In this document: positions 18,390 through 27,835 of the stretch, one piece after another
Position numbering within the stretch: the first letter of the stretch is position 1
Layout: every line of letters begins with the position of its first letter
Assembly: GCF_900101595.1 (NCBI RefSeq)
Contig: NZ_FMYY01000005.1
Span: 295,617-359,616 of the forward strand
Length of the DNA stretch: 64,000 nucleotides
Source: Paenibacillus sp. cl123
GTDB taxonomy: Bacteria > Bacillota > Bacilli > Paenibacillales > NBRC-103111
Direction: 5' to 3'
The notes under the pieces: generated by a model
The model's database searches: none
Told to the model about the DNA's origin: nothing
What the model saw: the letters and a program-made list of their open reading frames with translations, nothing else
Position numbers and translations under genes: made by a program

Positions 18390-19208
18390 ATGAGATTAAA
18401 TCTGATTCCCCGATACGGGCTGCTGACACTTTTATCGATTCTGTTTGTTTTCCCGCTGTACTGGATGATTTCGGGTTCTTTCAAGACTCAGGTTGCGATT
18501 TGGGCGATACCGCCGCAATGGTTCCCGTCTCAGCTGCGGCTGCTCAACTACGAGCATATTTTCACGACGACGCCGGCGCTGCTGTGGTTATGGAACAGCG
18601 TATTCACCAGTCTTGTCACGGTCGGCTTCGTCGTATTATTCTCCGCTATGGCCGGGTATGCCTATGCCAAGAAGACATTTCCCGGGGATAAGCTGTTTTT
18701 CTTCGTGGTTATCGCTACGATGATGATGCCGACACAAGTGACGCTTGTACCGCTTTACATGATTTGCAGGGAGCTCGGGCTGATCGACAGCTACCTTGGG
18801 ATCATCCTCCCGGCCATTGCCTTTCCGTTCGGAGTGTTCATCGTCCGCCAATTCGCAAAGTCGATTCCGGATGAAATCATCGAATCGGCGCGGATGGACG
18901 GCACCGGGGAGATACGGCTGTTCGCGACGATCGTGCTTCCGCTGCTGCTGCCTGCGCTCGGGGCGCTGTCGATCTTCGCTTTCATGCATACCTGGAACGA
19001 TTATTTATGGCAGCTTATCATTTTGCAATCGAAGGAAAAGCTGACGCTTCCGCTTGGAATTTCAACAATTACGTACTCCGAGAATAGTGTCAACTACGGA
19101 TATGCGATGGCGGGAGCGTCGCTCGCGGCCGTTCCGATGATTGCGTTTTTCCTGCTGCTTCAGAGAAGCTTCATCAAAGGCATCACGTTGGGCTCCGTCA
19201 AGGGATAG
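18390..19208 (+). CDS. CUT1 ABC permease (MalG/LacG/UgpE-like)
   Basis: 272-residue partner permease. The EAA loop is IESARMDGTGEIRLFATIVLP and the C-terminus is SFIKGITLGSVKG, the MalG/LacG signature. It starts 40 bases after its partner, with GAGGAG upstream. It is the last gene of the aldolase/importer unit, which ends at a terminator (19223-19258). Confidence 0.94.
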   Translation: MRLNLIPRYGLLTLLSILFVFPLYWMISGSFKTQVAIWAIPPQWFPSQLRLLNYEHIFTTTPALLWLWNSVFTSLVTVGFVVLFSAMAGYAYAKKTFPGDKLFFFVVIATMMMPTQVTLVPLYMICRELGLIDSYLGIILPAIAFPFGVFIVRQFAKSIPDEIIESARMDGTGEIRLFATIVLPLLLPALGALSIFAFMHTWNDYLWQLIILQSKEKLTLPLGISTITYSENSVNYGYAMAGASLAAVPMIAFFLLLQRSFIKGITLGSVKG

Positions 19209-19222
19209 AAACGGAGTAGAGC

Positions 19223-19258
19223 AGAAGACCTAGGCTTGCCGGCGGGTCTTCTTCTTGC
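19223..19258 (+). terminator. Rho-independent terminator
   Basis: AGAAGACC ... GGTCTTCT stem followed by TCTTGCTT, 15 bases after the last permease gene of the CUT1 unit. Confidence 0.7.
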
Positions 19259-19265
19259 TTGTACA

Positions 19266-19295
19266 GTGACCGGCGCGCGTCAATCGGGTTATAAT
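19266..19295 (+). promoter_or_regulatory. Promoter of YesN/YesM operon
   Basis: TATAAT at 19290-19295 with a weak -35 (GTGACC, 18-base spacer) 45 bases before the response-regulator start. Confidence 0.5.
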
Positions 19296-19339
19296 GGGAA
19301 AGACTCCGTGCGCAGGACTTCAGTTGGGGAGGTGATCAC

Positions 19340-20914
19340 TTGAAAATCATCGTGGTCGAGGATGAGACAGACATCTTAAGAGGACTATTGGAGGTCATCG
19401 AGTGGAGCGGGTTGCCCTTCAAGGAAGTCTTGGCTGCGCAGTCCGCCGAGGAAGCGCTCGAGCTGATCGGATGGCATCGGCCGGAGATCATTCTCACCGA
19501 TATCTTGCTGCCGGAGATGACCGGTCTCGATATGCTGGAAGAAGTGAAGGCGCTTCATTACGAGCCGAAGGTCGTGGTCATCAGCAGCTACAGCAATTTC
19601 ATGTATGCCCAGCGCAGCCTTCAATTGGGCGCAGTGGACTATATGTTGAAGCCCGCTTCCAGGCAGGAGCTGGCCGAGAAGATCGGCGCCGTATACGAGA
19701 TGCTTCATGGGGAGCGCGTCCACCGGGAGCAGCTTAGAAATCAGACGGAATATGCCCGCCTCGGTACGGAGGCGCTGAAGGAAAAGTTCGTGCTGGGGCT
19801 TTGCCTGCAGCAAACTGCGCTGCAGGAGCATATCCATCACCGGCTGCAAATGTGGAATCTGCAGTGGCTAGAGAAGCAGTCCTATGTTCTGATCGCGCTC
19901 AGCATCGGCAGGGACGATGTTCGGGGACATCAGGATAAAGACCTCAGTCTCGATCTGTTCGCTATAGGCAATATTGCGGAAGAGCTGCTCAAGGAATATC
20001 AGCCGGCGGTCATGGTCCGAAGCATCCATCATGACTGGGTCATTCTCACTGCATGGGAGCAGGAGCAGGCGATGGCGCAGCATATTCATGAGCGGATCAG
20101 GCAATTTCAGAAGCTTCATGCGTCCCTCGGTATCAGTGAGCGCATGCATGCGTTCCAGGCGATCTCGGAGGCGTACGAGCAGGCGCGCAAGGCGTTAAAG
20201 CTCGCTGCGCTGGGCCATCATGGTGTCGTCGGCTATGCCGGCATTGCCGAGCGGACCGGGCAGGAGCCGGGCGGGCTTGTCAGCGGGCGGGTGGCCGAAG
20301 CGGTGCTGGAAGGGGATATGGATGCGGCCGGGGGCTACCTGGAGCAGACTGTGCAGCGCTTTATGCTGGATAAGGATGTAAGCAGGAAGGGCGACTTGGC
20401 GATCAAATGCTTTGAATGGATGCTGGAGGTGCACGCCTGTCTTTCCGAGAAGATACAGGCAGATCTGAGCCAGTTTCCCATGGAGCTGTGGGAGAAGGCG
20501 GACAGCTGTCAGACGGCGGAAGAAGTGAAGCGTCTGCTGCTGGAGCATCTGCAGGAGCTGATTAAGCTTGCGGACGATCGTCCCTCGTCGGTCCCGTCTC
20601 ATTTCATGATTGATAAAGTGAAGAGGATCATGCACGAGAGATACGAGCAGCAGATTACGCTGCAAAGTGTAGCCGAGGAGCTCAGTATTCATCCCGTCTG
20701 GCTGAGCAGGCTGTTTAAGAAGGAGACCGGCCAAAATTTCCTCGATTATTTAACCGAGGTGCGGATCGGGCGAGCCAAGCATATGCTTCGCCACACCAAT
20801 TTGAAAATTTATGAGATTGCCGAGAAAATCGGGTATCAGGAGCTTCAGTACTTCGGCAGGCTGTTCAAAAAAAGGACGAATATGACTCCAAAGGAGTTCA
20901 GATACGGCAAATGA
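19340..20914 (+). CDS. YesN-type response regulator with AraC output domain
   Basis: 524 residues. The receiver domain (1-~120) has acidic residues VEDE, phospho-acceptor Asp54 (ILTDILLPEM) and the conserved Lys (MLKPAS). A long helical linker follows, then a C-terminal AraC DNA-binding domain (SVAEELSIHPVWLSRLFKKE; IAEKIGYQELQYFGRLFKKR; MTPKEFR). The start is TTG 19340 behind GGGGAGGTGATC, which fixes it. It overlaps the kinase gene by 4 bases (ATGA). Order here is regulator then kinase; the other two pairs are kinase then regulator. Likely target: the importer at 25.2 kb and/or the CUT1 unit upstream (inference). Confidence 0.92.
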   Translation: MKIIVVEDETDILRGLLEVIEWSGLPFKEVLAAQSAEEALELIGWHRPEIILTDILLPEMTGLDMLEEVKALHYEPKVVVISSYSNFMYAQRSLQLGAVDYMLKPASRQELAEKIGAVYEMLHGERVHREQLRNQTEYARLGTEALKEKFVLGLCLQQTALQEHIHHRLQMWNLQWLEKQSYVLIALSIGRDDVRGHQDKDLSLDLFAIGNIAEELLKEYQPAVMVRSIHHDWVILTAWEQEQAMAQHIHERIRQFQKLHASLGISERMHAFQAISEAYEQARKALKLAALGHHGVVGYAGIAERTGQEPGGLVSGRVAEAVLEGDMDAAGGYLEQTVQRFMLDKDVSRKGDLAIKCFEWMLEVHACLSEKIQADLSQFPMELWEKADSCQTAEEVKRLLLEHLQELIKLADDRPSSVPSHFMIDKVKRIMHERYEQQITLQSVAEELSIHPVWLSRLFKKETGQNFLDYLTEVRIGRAKHMLRHTNLKIYEIAEKIGYQELQYFGRLFKKRTNMTPKEFRYGK

Positions 20915-22548
20915 AAGCATTCAGGAGAAGCCATCTCACCTTGTTCATCAAGATGTTCATCCTATTGTTTCTATCCGTCTCCGTGCCGGTGACGATTCTC
21001 GGGGCTTGGTATTTCGAAAAGTCCACGGAGCAGATCAAGCATGTAACCTCCGCTTTGCTGACGGAGAATCTGGAGCAGAACCGGCTGCGCATCGAGCAGT
21101 TCTTGCGGCAGGTGGAGCTTCATTCCGACTCGATCATCGGTTCCGGCAAGCTTGAGGTTCTGGGCAGCGGACTGGAGGACCGTTTATTTCTGAGCAGATC
21201 GTTAACGCTGACGAACGAGTTGAAAGGAAGCTACGAGCTGACCATCTTACCGGCGGACGAGGCCCGGTTTGCCTCATATTCGATGCTCATCCAGCCCGGG
21301 AGGAAGGCATCCGGCACCGAATGGATCCGCAAGGCGATCGAGCTGAAGGGAAGAGGGTATTGGTATGTGGAGAACGATACGTTTATATTCGCAAGGCTGA
21401 TTCGGGGGATGCAGGATCTGAGGCCGCTGGCGGTCATTCAGCTGAACATTCCGGCGGCGCACATCAAGCGGCAGATCATGTCGCCGGCGGCCTATCCGAA
21501 TGTGGAGCATTTTATGGTGAATAGTGTGAATGAGCCGATCTTGGCCTCCGGGCAGGAGCGGAAGTACTGGAAACAGGACGACGTATTCCTGGCCAGCCTG
21601 CCGTTCGCGGAGCTGCCATGGAAGCTCGTTGCGGCCGTGCCCGAGAAAGATCTGATCGGTCCGGTTGAAACGATCAAACGTTTTTCCGGCATGCTGGTAC
21701 TCATCAGCATCGCGCTAGTCTCCGTACTACTTGCCTTGATCACAAGCAGCTTTGTTTCTCCGATCAAATACTTGGTCGGCCAGATGAAGAAAGCCCAGCT
21801 GGGGCAGCTTATTCCAAGCGACAGATACGGGGAGCGCAGCGATGAGATCGGCCAGCTGGCCAGAGGCTATAATTCGCTTATCTTCGGGATGCGCGAGCTG
21901 CTCGCGACAACCCGGCAGATGGAAGCGGAGAAGTCCCGCACCGAGATGCAGATGCTGATTCATCAGATCAATCCGCATTTTCTATACAATACGCTGGATG
22001 CGATGAAATGGAGGGCGAACCACGTCCGGGAGAGCACAATCGCGGAGATGGTCACGTCGCTTAGCAATATTATCCGGTACAGCATCAATAACGGAGAAGA
22101 GTTTACGACGGTCGAGCGGGAGATCGAGCATGTCAAAAGCTATCTGAAGATCGAATCGTTAAGAAATCAGGACACGCTGAGGGTGATCATCCACGTACAG
22201 CCTCGGGCGCTGAATATGCCGATTCTCAAGCTGACGATTCAACCGCTCGTGGAGAATGCGGTTCGCCACGGTATGAGCAGGCTGCCTGCGGGCCAGGGGA
22301 AAATACTGATTCGGGTGTTCATTGAGGGCGAAGAGCTGGTGTGCACGGTAGAGGATAACGGACCAGGGTTCGCCGAGGAGCCGCAGCTTCAGACGATTCG
22401 TCCGCACGAGCCGGGAGAGACTGGGGGCGTAGGGCTGTATAATGTGAATCGCAGGCTCCATATCCGCTTCGGCTCCAAATACGGAGTCGCGTTGGCGAAT
22501 AGAGAGCAGGGGGGCTGCAGAGCCATGATCCGGCATCCCTTGATGTAA
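20911..22548 (+). CDS. YesM-type sensor histidine kinase
   Basis: 545 residues. Membrane segments near 8-30 and ~262-282 flank an extracellular sensor domain; a HAMP linker follows, then the His_kinase/YesM H-box with phospho-accepting His356 (INPHFLYNTLD), and a HATPase_c domain with N-box NAVRHGM and G-box DNGPGF and GGVGLYN. Translationally coupled to the response regulator through the ATGA overlap. The signal is probably an extracellular sugar or a loaded binding protein. Confidence 0.93.
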   Translation: MKAFRRSHLTLFIKMFILLFLSVSVPVTILGAWYFEKSTEQIKHVTSALLTENLEQNRLRIEQFLRQVELHSDSIIGSGKLEVLGSGLEDRLFLSRSLTLTNELKGSYELTILPADEARFASYSMLIQPGRKASGTEWIRKAIELKGRGYWYVENDTFIFARLIRGMQDLRPLAVIQLNIPAAHIKRQIMSPAAYPNVEHFMVNSVNEPILASGQERKYWKQDDVFLASLPFAELPWKLVAAVPEKDLIGPVETIKRFSGMLVLISIALVSVLLALITSSFVSPIKYLVGQMKKAQLGQLIPSDRYGERSDEIGQLARGYNSLIFGMRELLATTRQMEAEKSRTEMQMLIHQINPHFLYNTLDAMKWRANHVRESTIAEMVTSLSNIIRYSINNGEEFTTVEREIEHVKSYLKIESLRNQDTLRVIIHVQPRALNMPILKLTIQPLVENAVRHGMSRLPAGQGKILIRVFIEGEELVCTVEDNGPGFAEEPQLQTIRPHEPGETGGVGLYNVNRRLHIRFGSKYGVALANREQGGCRAMIRHPLM

Positions 22549-22592
22549 GAGAAGAGGGCGGTTGATCCGTTGAGAGAAAAGGGGGCATTCCC

Positions 22593-24965
22593 GTGTTCAC
22601 GAAGGTAAAATCGTTTGCGTTATTCGGCAAGATCAAACGGAGAAGGTTTTTTATCCGCTTGATTCTGACGATCGCACTTATTGCGGTCATTCCCAATCTG
22701 CTATCCGACGTCGTCGCTTATTACAAGGTTTCTCGCACGTTCGAGGAGGAAACGGGGAAAAATAAGCTGCAGTATTTGAATCAAACGATCAATTCCATGG
22801 AAATTGTACTGAACCGAATTAAGGAAAACTCCAATCTGCTCGCGATGAATCAAGGATTTCAGGACTTTGAGAAATTCCCCAGCGGCAGCTATTACGAAGG
22901 GCTGCAAGGAGAGATTTTGAAAGAAGATTTATTCGACCTGTATTGGTACCTGGAAAATAAAAAAAACGCTCTCTCCACCCTCAATTCCTTCAAAATGTCC
23001 AACGAGTTTGTGAATTCCGTCTATTTCTACGACAGCAGCAAAGATCTGGTCTTTACTTCGGAAAACGACGGCTCCAACCGGCAATTTACACTGGATGCTT
23101 TCTATGACACAGGCTGGGTCGAAGAGATGAAGGAATCGTCAGAAAACCCGGTATATATGGATACCCGGATTGCCAAGCAGTATCATCCGGGAGACAAGAG
23201 CTTGCTGACGATCATATACAGATCCACCAAGGCAAGCAATGCGTTTATTATTAATCTGGATGCGGGGATGATTCATAAGAACCTGTTAAGCAAGCTCAAT
23301 GAGCAGGACGATATATTTGTAGCGTCCGCCGAGGGCAGCGTGCTGTTCCACAGCCAGCCTGCCCGGATGCATCAGCCCTTGCAAGAGCTGCTTCCGGGGG
23401 ATAAGCCGATTGTCGGGGAGACGGGGGCATTCCGCACGAAGCTGGACGACAAACAAATGCTGATCAGCTACTCTACTTCATCGCTGCTGAATTGGACCTT
23501 TATCAATACATCTGATATGGAAGCGCTTTCTGAAGGGACCTCATCCATCACCCAAACCATTATCTTGTCTGCTGTGCTGCTTCTGGCGCTTTCCGTCACT
23601 TTGGCTTATTTATCCTCCCGAAGCTTGTATAGGCCGATTTCTTATTTGCACACATGGATTCACAGTAAAATGGACCGCCGTACGGAAGAGGGCGACGAGC
23701 TTCATTCGATCGGCCGCTTCGTGCAATCGACGCTCCATGAAAGAGATTATTACAAGGAAAAGCTGGAGGAGAGCTTGCCCTTCTACAAAGAGAAGTTCAA
23801 GTATACGCTGCTTCACCGCCATTCCATGACTATGGAGGAGATCGAGGAGAGGAAGGCTTATTTGGGACTCGAGATCGACAACGTTGACCTCGCCTTGCTG
23901 CTGCTTTCCCTGGACGACCGCGACGAACTGCCGGCGGAGCGCGATATGATGGCCGGCGAGCTGCTCATGATGAAGGTCATCGATACGATCAAGGAAAGCG
24001 GGGTCATGGCAGCGCCTTATTTCCTGGTGGACGCCGGCAAGGATACGATTGCGATCGTCCTGAACCGGACCGGACCAGACCGGCAGCAGTTATTCAGGCT
24101 TGGGCAGCGGCTTCTGGACGTTGTGAATCAGACTTTGGGCATCGCATGTACGATTGGAGCCGGCAGAGCCTGCGCGACCATCCTGCAGCTGCCCCAAGCA
24201 TTCGAGGAAGCCCAGGAAGCGTTGAAGTACCGGATCATCTACGGCAAGGGAGATGTCATTTCCATCGAGGACCTGATGCTTGCAAGCGATGGAAGCAGCG
24301 AATTTGTTTATCCGAAGCAGAAGGAGGAGCTGTTGCTGGGCCATATCAAGATGGCCCGCGGAGCCGAGGCGCTGCAGGCCTTCGAGGACATCGTTGCCGA
24401 GCTGAGCTCCTATAAGCACAAGCTGCATTATAATCAAATTCAGCCGATTTTCGTTCAACTGCTGACCGGAATCATGAATGCCTGCGCTCAGCTGGGCGCG
24501 AGCACCCGGACCGTGTTTGGCAGCGGAACCGACCCGTACCGGGAGCTGCTCGAGCAAGGGTCTCTGGATCAGATCAGCAAATGGTTTCACCGCATGATCC
24601 AGCTCACGACGGCGAATCTCCAGCTGGAGATGCATGCGAAAGGGAACACGCATATCACACGGGTGGTAGATATCCTGGAGCGGGAGTACGATCAGGATAT
24701 TTCCCTGAACTCGGTGGCCGAGCAGCTGAACCTGAATCCGGCATATATCAGCAGATTGTTCAAGCAGATTACCGGGCAGCCGTTCGTCGATTATTTAAAA
24801 CGCATCCGGATCGAGAAGAGCAAGGAGCTTCTGATCCAAAGCGACATGAAAATCAATGAAATCGGCAAGCGGGTAGGCTACAGCAACTCCTACTACTTCA
24901 TCAAGGTATTCAAGGAGCTGATGGGATTGACCCCCGGCGAGTACAAGAAAATATACGGCTCTTGA
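22593..24965 (+). CDS. Membrane-anchored AraC-family regulator (one-component sensor)
   Basis: 790 residues. A basic N-terminus then a membrane segment (~27-45), a large extracellular sensor region, and a second membrane segment near 305-325 (SAVLLLALSVTLAYLSS). A cytoplasmic helical linker follows, then an AraC output domain at the C-terminus (SVAEQLNLNPAYISRLFKQI; IGKRVGYSNSYYFIKVFKEL; LTPGEYK). There is no kinase or receiver motif, so sensing and DNA binding are in one chain, like Bacillus YesS-type regulators. GTG 22593 follows AAAAGGGGGC. It sits directly upstream of the 25.2 kb importer, its probable target. A clear terminator (24981-25017) separates it. Confidence 0.9.
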   Translation: MFTKVKSFALFGKIKRRRFFIRLILTIALIAVIPNLLSDVVAYYKVSRTFEEETGKNKLQYLNQTINSMEIVLNRIKENSNLLAMNQGFQDFEKFPSGSYYEGLQGEILKEDLFDLYWYLENKKNALSTLNSFKMSNEFVNSVYFYDSSKDLVFTSENDGSNRQFTLDAFYDTGWVEEMKESSENPVYMDTRIAKQYHPGDKSLLTIIYRSTKASNAFIINLDAGMIHKNLLSKLNEQDDIFVASAEGSVLFHSQPARMHQPLQELLPGDKPIVGETGAFRTKLDDKQMLISYSTSSLLNWTFINTSDMEALSEGTSSITQTIILSAVLLLALSVTLAYLSSRSLYRPISYLHTWIHSKMDRRTEEGDELHSIGRFVQSTLHERDYYKEKLEESLPFYKEKFKYTLLHRHSMTMEEIEERKAYLGLEIDNVDLALLLLSLDDRDELPAERDMMAGELLMMKVIDTIKESGVMAAPYFLVDAGKDTIAIVLNRTGPDRQQLFRLGQRLLDVVNQTLGIACTIGAGRACATILQLPQAFEEAQEALKYRIIYGKGDVISIEDLMLASDGSSEFVYPKQKEELLLGHIKMARGAEALQAFEDIVAELSSYKHKLHYNQIQPIFVQLLTGIMNACAQLGASTRTVFGSGTDPYRELLEQGSLDQISKWFHRMIQLTTANLQLEMHAKGNTHITRVVDILEREYDQDISLNSVAEQLNLNPAYISRLFKQITGQPFVDYLKRIRIEKSKELLIQSDMKINEIGKRVGYSNSYYFIKVFKELMGLTPGEYKKIYGS

Positions 24966-24980
24966 AAGAGGCCGCCCAAG

Positions 24981-25017
24981 CCTAGCGGTATGCGAGTGCC
25001 GGCTAGGTTTTCTTTTC
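24981..25017 (+). terminator. Rho-independent terminator
   Basis: CCTAGCGG ... CCGGCTAGG stem followed by TTTTCTTTT, immediately after the membrane AraC gene. Confidence 0.85.
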
Positions 25018-25041
25018 AGCTGAATCCAAGCGTTATAAAAG

Positions 25042-25111
25042 CATACTACGATGATGACATGTAGAAAAAGTAGTATGAAACTTCAAATATTTATTATTTA
25101 AAACGCTTTCA
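25042..25111 (+). promoter_or_regulatory. Operator inverted repeat plus cre-like box before importer
   Basis: A perfect 8-base inverted repeat CATACTAC (25042-25049) / GTAGTATG (25070-25077) is followed by TTAAAACGCTTTCA (25098-25111), whose complement TGAAAGCGTTTTAA resembles a CcpA cre. The binding-protein gene starts at 25208. The pairing suggests specific activation plus glucose repression (inference). Confidence 0.55.
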
Positions 25112-25207
25112 TCGAATGCTAAGGTTACCTGGAACCATGCGTTGCGCTCGAACGTCTGAGCAGCGGGTTCAATCTAACCGATCACAAATAAAAAGGGAGG
25201 AAACGGA

Positions 25208-26740
25208 ATGAATAAAAAAATAGTCAGCGCCTCGGTCATATCCTTATTAGCCGCGTCGACGCTTGCGGCATGCTCGGGCGGAGCGGATTCGGCCAAGGGG
25301 ACTACAGAAAAAGACCCGCAAGCGGAGGCGCCGAAGGAAACTCCGAAAATCTATATTTATCAGAACAGCGGAGCGCTGAATCAAAAGCCCGAGGGAAGCG
25401 TACCGGCGGCTCTGGAGGAAATGAAGAAGATGTATGTAGATAAGCTGAACATTGAGCCTATAGCCATCGTGCCTCCGAAGGGAGCGGCGGACGAGAAGCT
25501 GAACCTGCTGCTCGGCTCCAAGGACGAGATTGATATATTCCAGGGCAACTGGGATCAGTACGCCTCCAAAGGCGCCATTATTCCTCTGAACGATCTGCTG
25601 GATAAGTACGGCCAGGATATCAAGAAGGCATGGTCCAAGGAAGCCTGGGATTACATGACGGACAAGGACGGAAAAATCTGGGGTATTCCGCGCGGCGTAC
25701 CGTCGGTGCATTATCCGATCTGGATCCGTACGGACTGGCTGAAGAAGCTGAACCTGCAGCAGCCTGCTACGCTGGTGGAGCTGGAAGCGGTTTTGAAAGC
25801 GTTTAAGGAACAGGATCCGGACGGCAACGGCAAGGACGATACAATCCCGATGATAACGGATCTGAACGGTATCAAGAACGCGTTTGTCGGCGGCTTTACG
25901 GAGAACGGAAACAGCAACTGGATCGATCCGGCCGACAAGAAAGTGAAGCCGATGGAGCTGGCCCCGGGCTTTAAGGATTTTGTCGCGACCATGGCCGACT
26001 GGTATCAGAAGGGGTACATCTATAAAGAAGCCTTCGGCAAATTCGATCCGTTGGAGCTGCTGAAAACGAACCGGGTAGGCAGCTCCTCAATGTGGTATTC
26101 ACGGATTACGCTGCTGTTCCCGCAGATTCAGTCGACCTTGAATCCGGAGGCGAACTACGAGATCGTCCGCAACATGGAAGGGCCGAAGGGCAAGCTGATG
26201 ACGGCAAGCCCGGGCAGCACAGCCGCTATGGTCATTACGAAAAAAGCGATGCATCCCGATGCGGTCATGAAGTTTGTCAACCATCAGTATCAGGACGTGC
26301 CGACCAATACGCTGACGGCCGCTTTCGGAACGAATTGGAAGTACCTGGATGATAAGAAGTTTGAGATTGAAATGCTGAACAAGGATATCTCCTATGCGGG
26401 CGAATTCATGGTTTCCTTAGGGTTAGCGACCGAGACGAAATATGCATTCCGTGATCCGGTAAAGAAGCTGCATGCGGATTATTTAAATCATGAAATTTCC
26501 AATATCGCCTCCGCGAAAATGCCGATCGACGCCATGATTACGTACGACAAGAAGATGCTGCAGGAGAAAATCCCGACGCTTGGCGATATCGACAGACTGC
26601 GCAGCGAGGAGCTGGTGAAGTTCGTAACCGGCGCCAGACCGCTTGCCGAATATGACAAATTCATCGATCAGCTGTACAAGGCGGGTCTGGACAAATGGAT
26701 CGAGGAGTACACGCGTCAATATAATGAGCTGAAGAAATAA
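25208..26740 (+). CDS. Sugar-binding lipoprotein of ABC importer (LplA-like)
   Basis: 510 residues with lipobox LAAC and predicted lipidated Cys22; GGGAGG lies just upstream of ATG 25208. The motif DPDGNGKDDTIPM, a calcium-loop-like segment shared by the LplA-type proteins here, is present near residue 203. It is the first gene of an importer/sialidase operon and is followed by an exceptional 22-bp hairpin before its permeases. Confidence 0.94.
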   Translation: MNKKIVSASVISLLAASTLAACSGGADSAKGTTEKDPQAEAPKETPKIYIYQNSGALNQKPEGSVPAALEEMKKMYVDKLNIEPIAIVPPKGAADEKLNLLLGSKDEIDIFQGNWDQYASKGAIIPLNDLLDKYGQDIKKAWSKEAWDYMTDKDGKIWGIPRGVPSVHYPIWIRTDWLKKLNLQQPATLVELEAVLKAFKEQDPDGNGKDDTIPMITDLNGIKNAFVGGFTENGNSNWIDPADKKVKPMELAPGFKDFVATMADWYQKGYIYKEAFGKFDPLELLKTNRVGSSSMWYSRITLLFPQIQSTLNPEANYEIVRNMEGPKGKLMTASPGSTAAMVITKKAMHPDAVMKFVNHQYQDVPTNTLTAAFGTNWKYLDDKKFEIEMLNKDISYAGEFMVSLGLATETKYAFRDPVKKLHADYLNHEISNIASAKMPIDAMITYDKKMLQEKIPTLGDIDRLRSEELVKFVTGARPLAEYDKFIDQLYKAGLDKWIEEYTRQYNELKK

Positions 26741-26762
26741 AAAGGGACGTTGCTGCACATAT

Positions 26763-26819
26763 CGGCTTTGCAGGCCGCAAGCGGGAGGCTCGGTTTTCCG
26801 CTTGCGGCCTGCAAAGCCG
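26763..26819 (+). terminator. Perfect 22-bp intercistronic hairpin
   Basis: CGGCTTTGCAGGCCGCAAGC and its exact complement (arms 26763-26784 and 26798-26819) enclose a 13-base loop. No U-run follows; the ribosome binding site of the permease gene (AAGGAGG, 26825-26831) begins 6 bases after it. Likely an mRNA-stability or attenuation element giving excess binding protein over permeases. Confidence 0.75.
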
Positions 26820-26843
26820 CAGGGAAGGAGGATGAATGGCCCC

Positions 26844-27809
26844 ATGCACACCGAAATCTCGGCGCCCCGGACTGCGCGGCGGGAGTCTGCGGGCTTACGC
26901 AAGCTATGGAAGCTCGTCAGCATCAACCGTTTTTACTATTTATTGATTATTCCAGGGATGCTGTATTTTATCATTTTTGATTATATTCCGATGTTCGGCG
27001 TCATTATTGCGTTTAAGGACATTTCTCCATTTGAAGGCGTGGAAGCGGTTCTGACTGGCGAGTGGGTAGGCTTTAAGCATTTCATCAAATTTTGGAACTC
27101 GTATTATTTCTGGAATGTGATGCGCAATACGCTGCTGATCAGCATGTACAAGCTGGTGATCGGTTTTCCGGCCTCGATCGTGCTGGCCTTGCTGCTCAAC
27201 GAGCTGAAGAATGCCGTGTTCAAGCGGGTTGTCCAGACTATTTCGTACTTGCCTCATTTTATCTCCACCGTTGTCGTGGCAGGCCTGATTATGATGGTAT
27301 TGTCCACGGACTCCGGCATGATTAACGCGGCGGTCGTCGCTTTCGGGGGAGAGCCGATTCATTTTCTCGGTTCGCCCGAATATTTCCGTTCCATTCTGGT
27401 CGCTTCCCATGTGTGGCAGTCGATCGGGTGGGGCAGCATTCTATACCTGGCGGCAATGACGAGCATCGATCCGGGCTTATATGAGGCTGCCAAGATGGAC
27501 GGAGCCAGCCGTCTGAGGCAAATGTGGCATATTACTTTGCCGGGGATTACGCATGTGATCGTCATCATGCTGATTTTTTCCATAGGCGGCCTCCTCAATG
27601 CGGGCTTTGAAAAGGTGCTGCTGCTGTATTCGCCTTCCGTCTACGAGGTTGCGGATATCATCGATACTTACGTGTACCGCGAGGGTTTGACGTCGCTTCA
27701 ATATTCCTTTGCCACCGCCGTAGGTTTGTTTAAAAATATTTTAGCTATGATCCTTATTCTGGGCGCCAATTATATAGCCAAAAAAATGAATCAGACCGGG
27801 ATCTGGTAA
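26844..27809 (+). CDS. ABC sugar importer permease, LplB type
   Basis: About 322 residues. In-frame ATGs lie at 26802, 26832 and 26844; the first two are inside the hairpin or abut the AAGGAGG site, so ATG 26844 (12 bases from it) is preferred. Six membrane segments are expected; the EAA loop is YEAAKMDGASRLRQMWHITLP. It pairs with the next gene, 27 bases downstream. Confidence 0.92.
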   Translation: MHTEISAPRTARRESAGLRKLWKLVSINRFYYLLIIPGMLYFIIFDYIPMFGVIIAFKDISPFEGVEAVLTGEWVGFKHFIKFWNSYYFWNVMRNTLLISMYKLVIGFPASIVLALLLNELKNAVFKRVVQTISYLPHFISTVVVAGLIMMVLSTDSGMINAAVVAFGGEPIHFLGSPEYFRSILVASHVWQSIGWGSILYLAAMTSIDPGLYEAAKMDGASRLRQMWHITLPGITHVIVIMLIFSIGGLLNAGFEKVLLLYSPSVYEVADIIDTYVYREGLTSLQYSFATAVGLFKNILAMILILGANYIAKKMNQTGIW

Positions 27810-27835
27810 GACCCGGGGAAGGAGGACGACTTACG

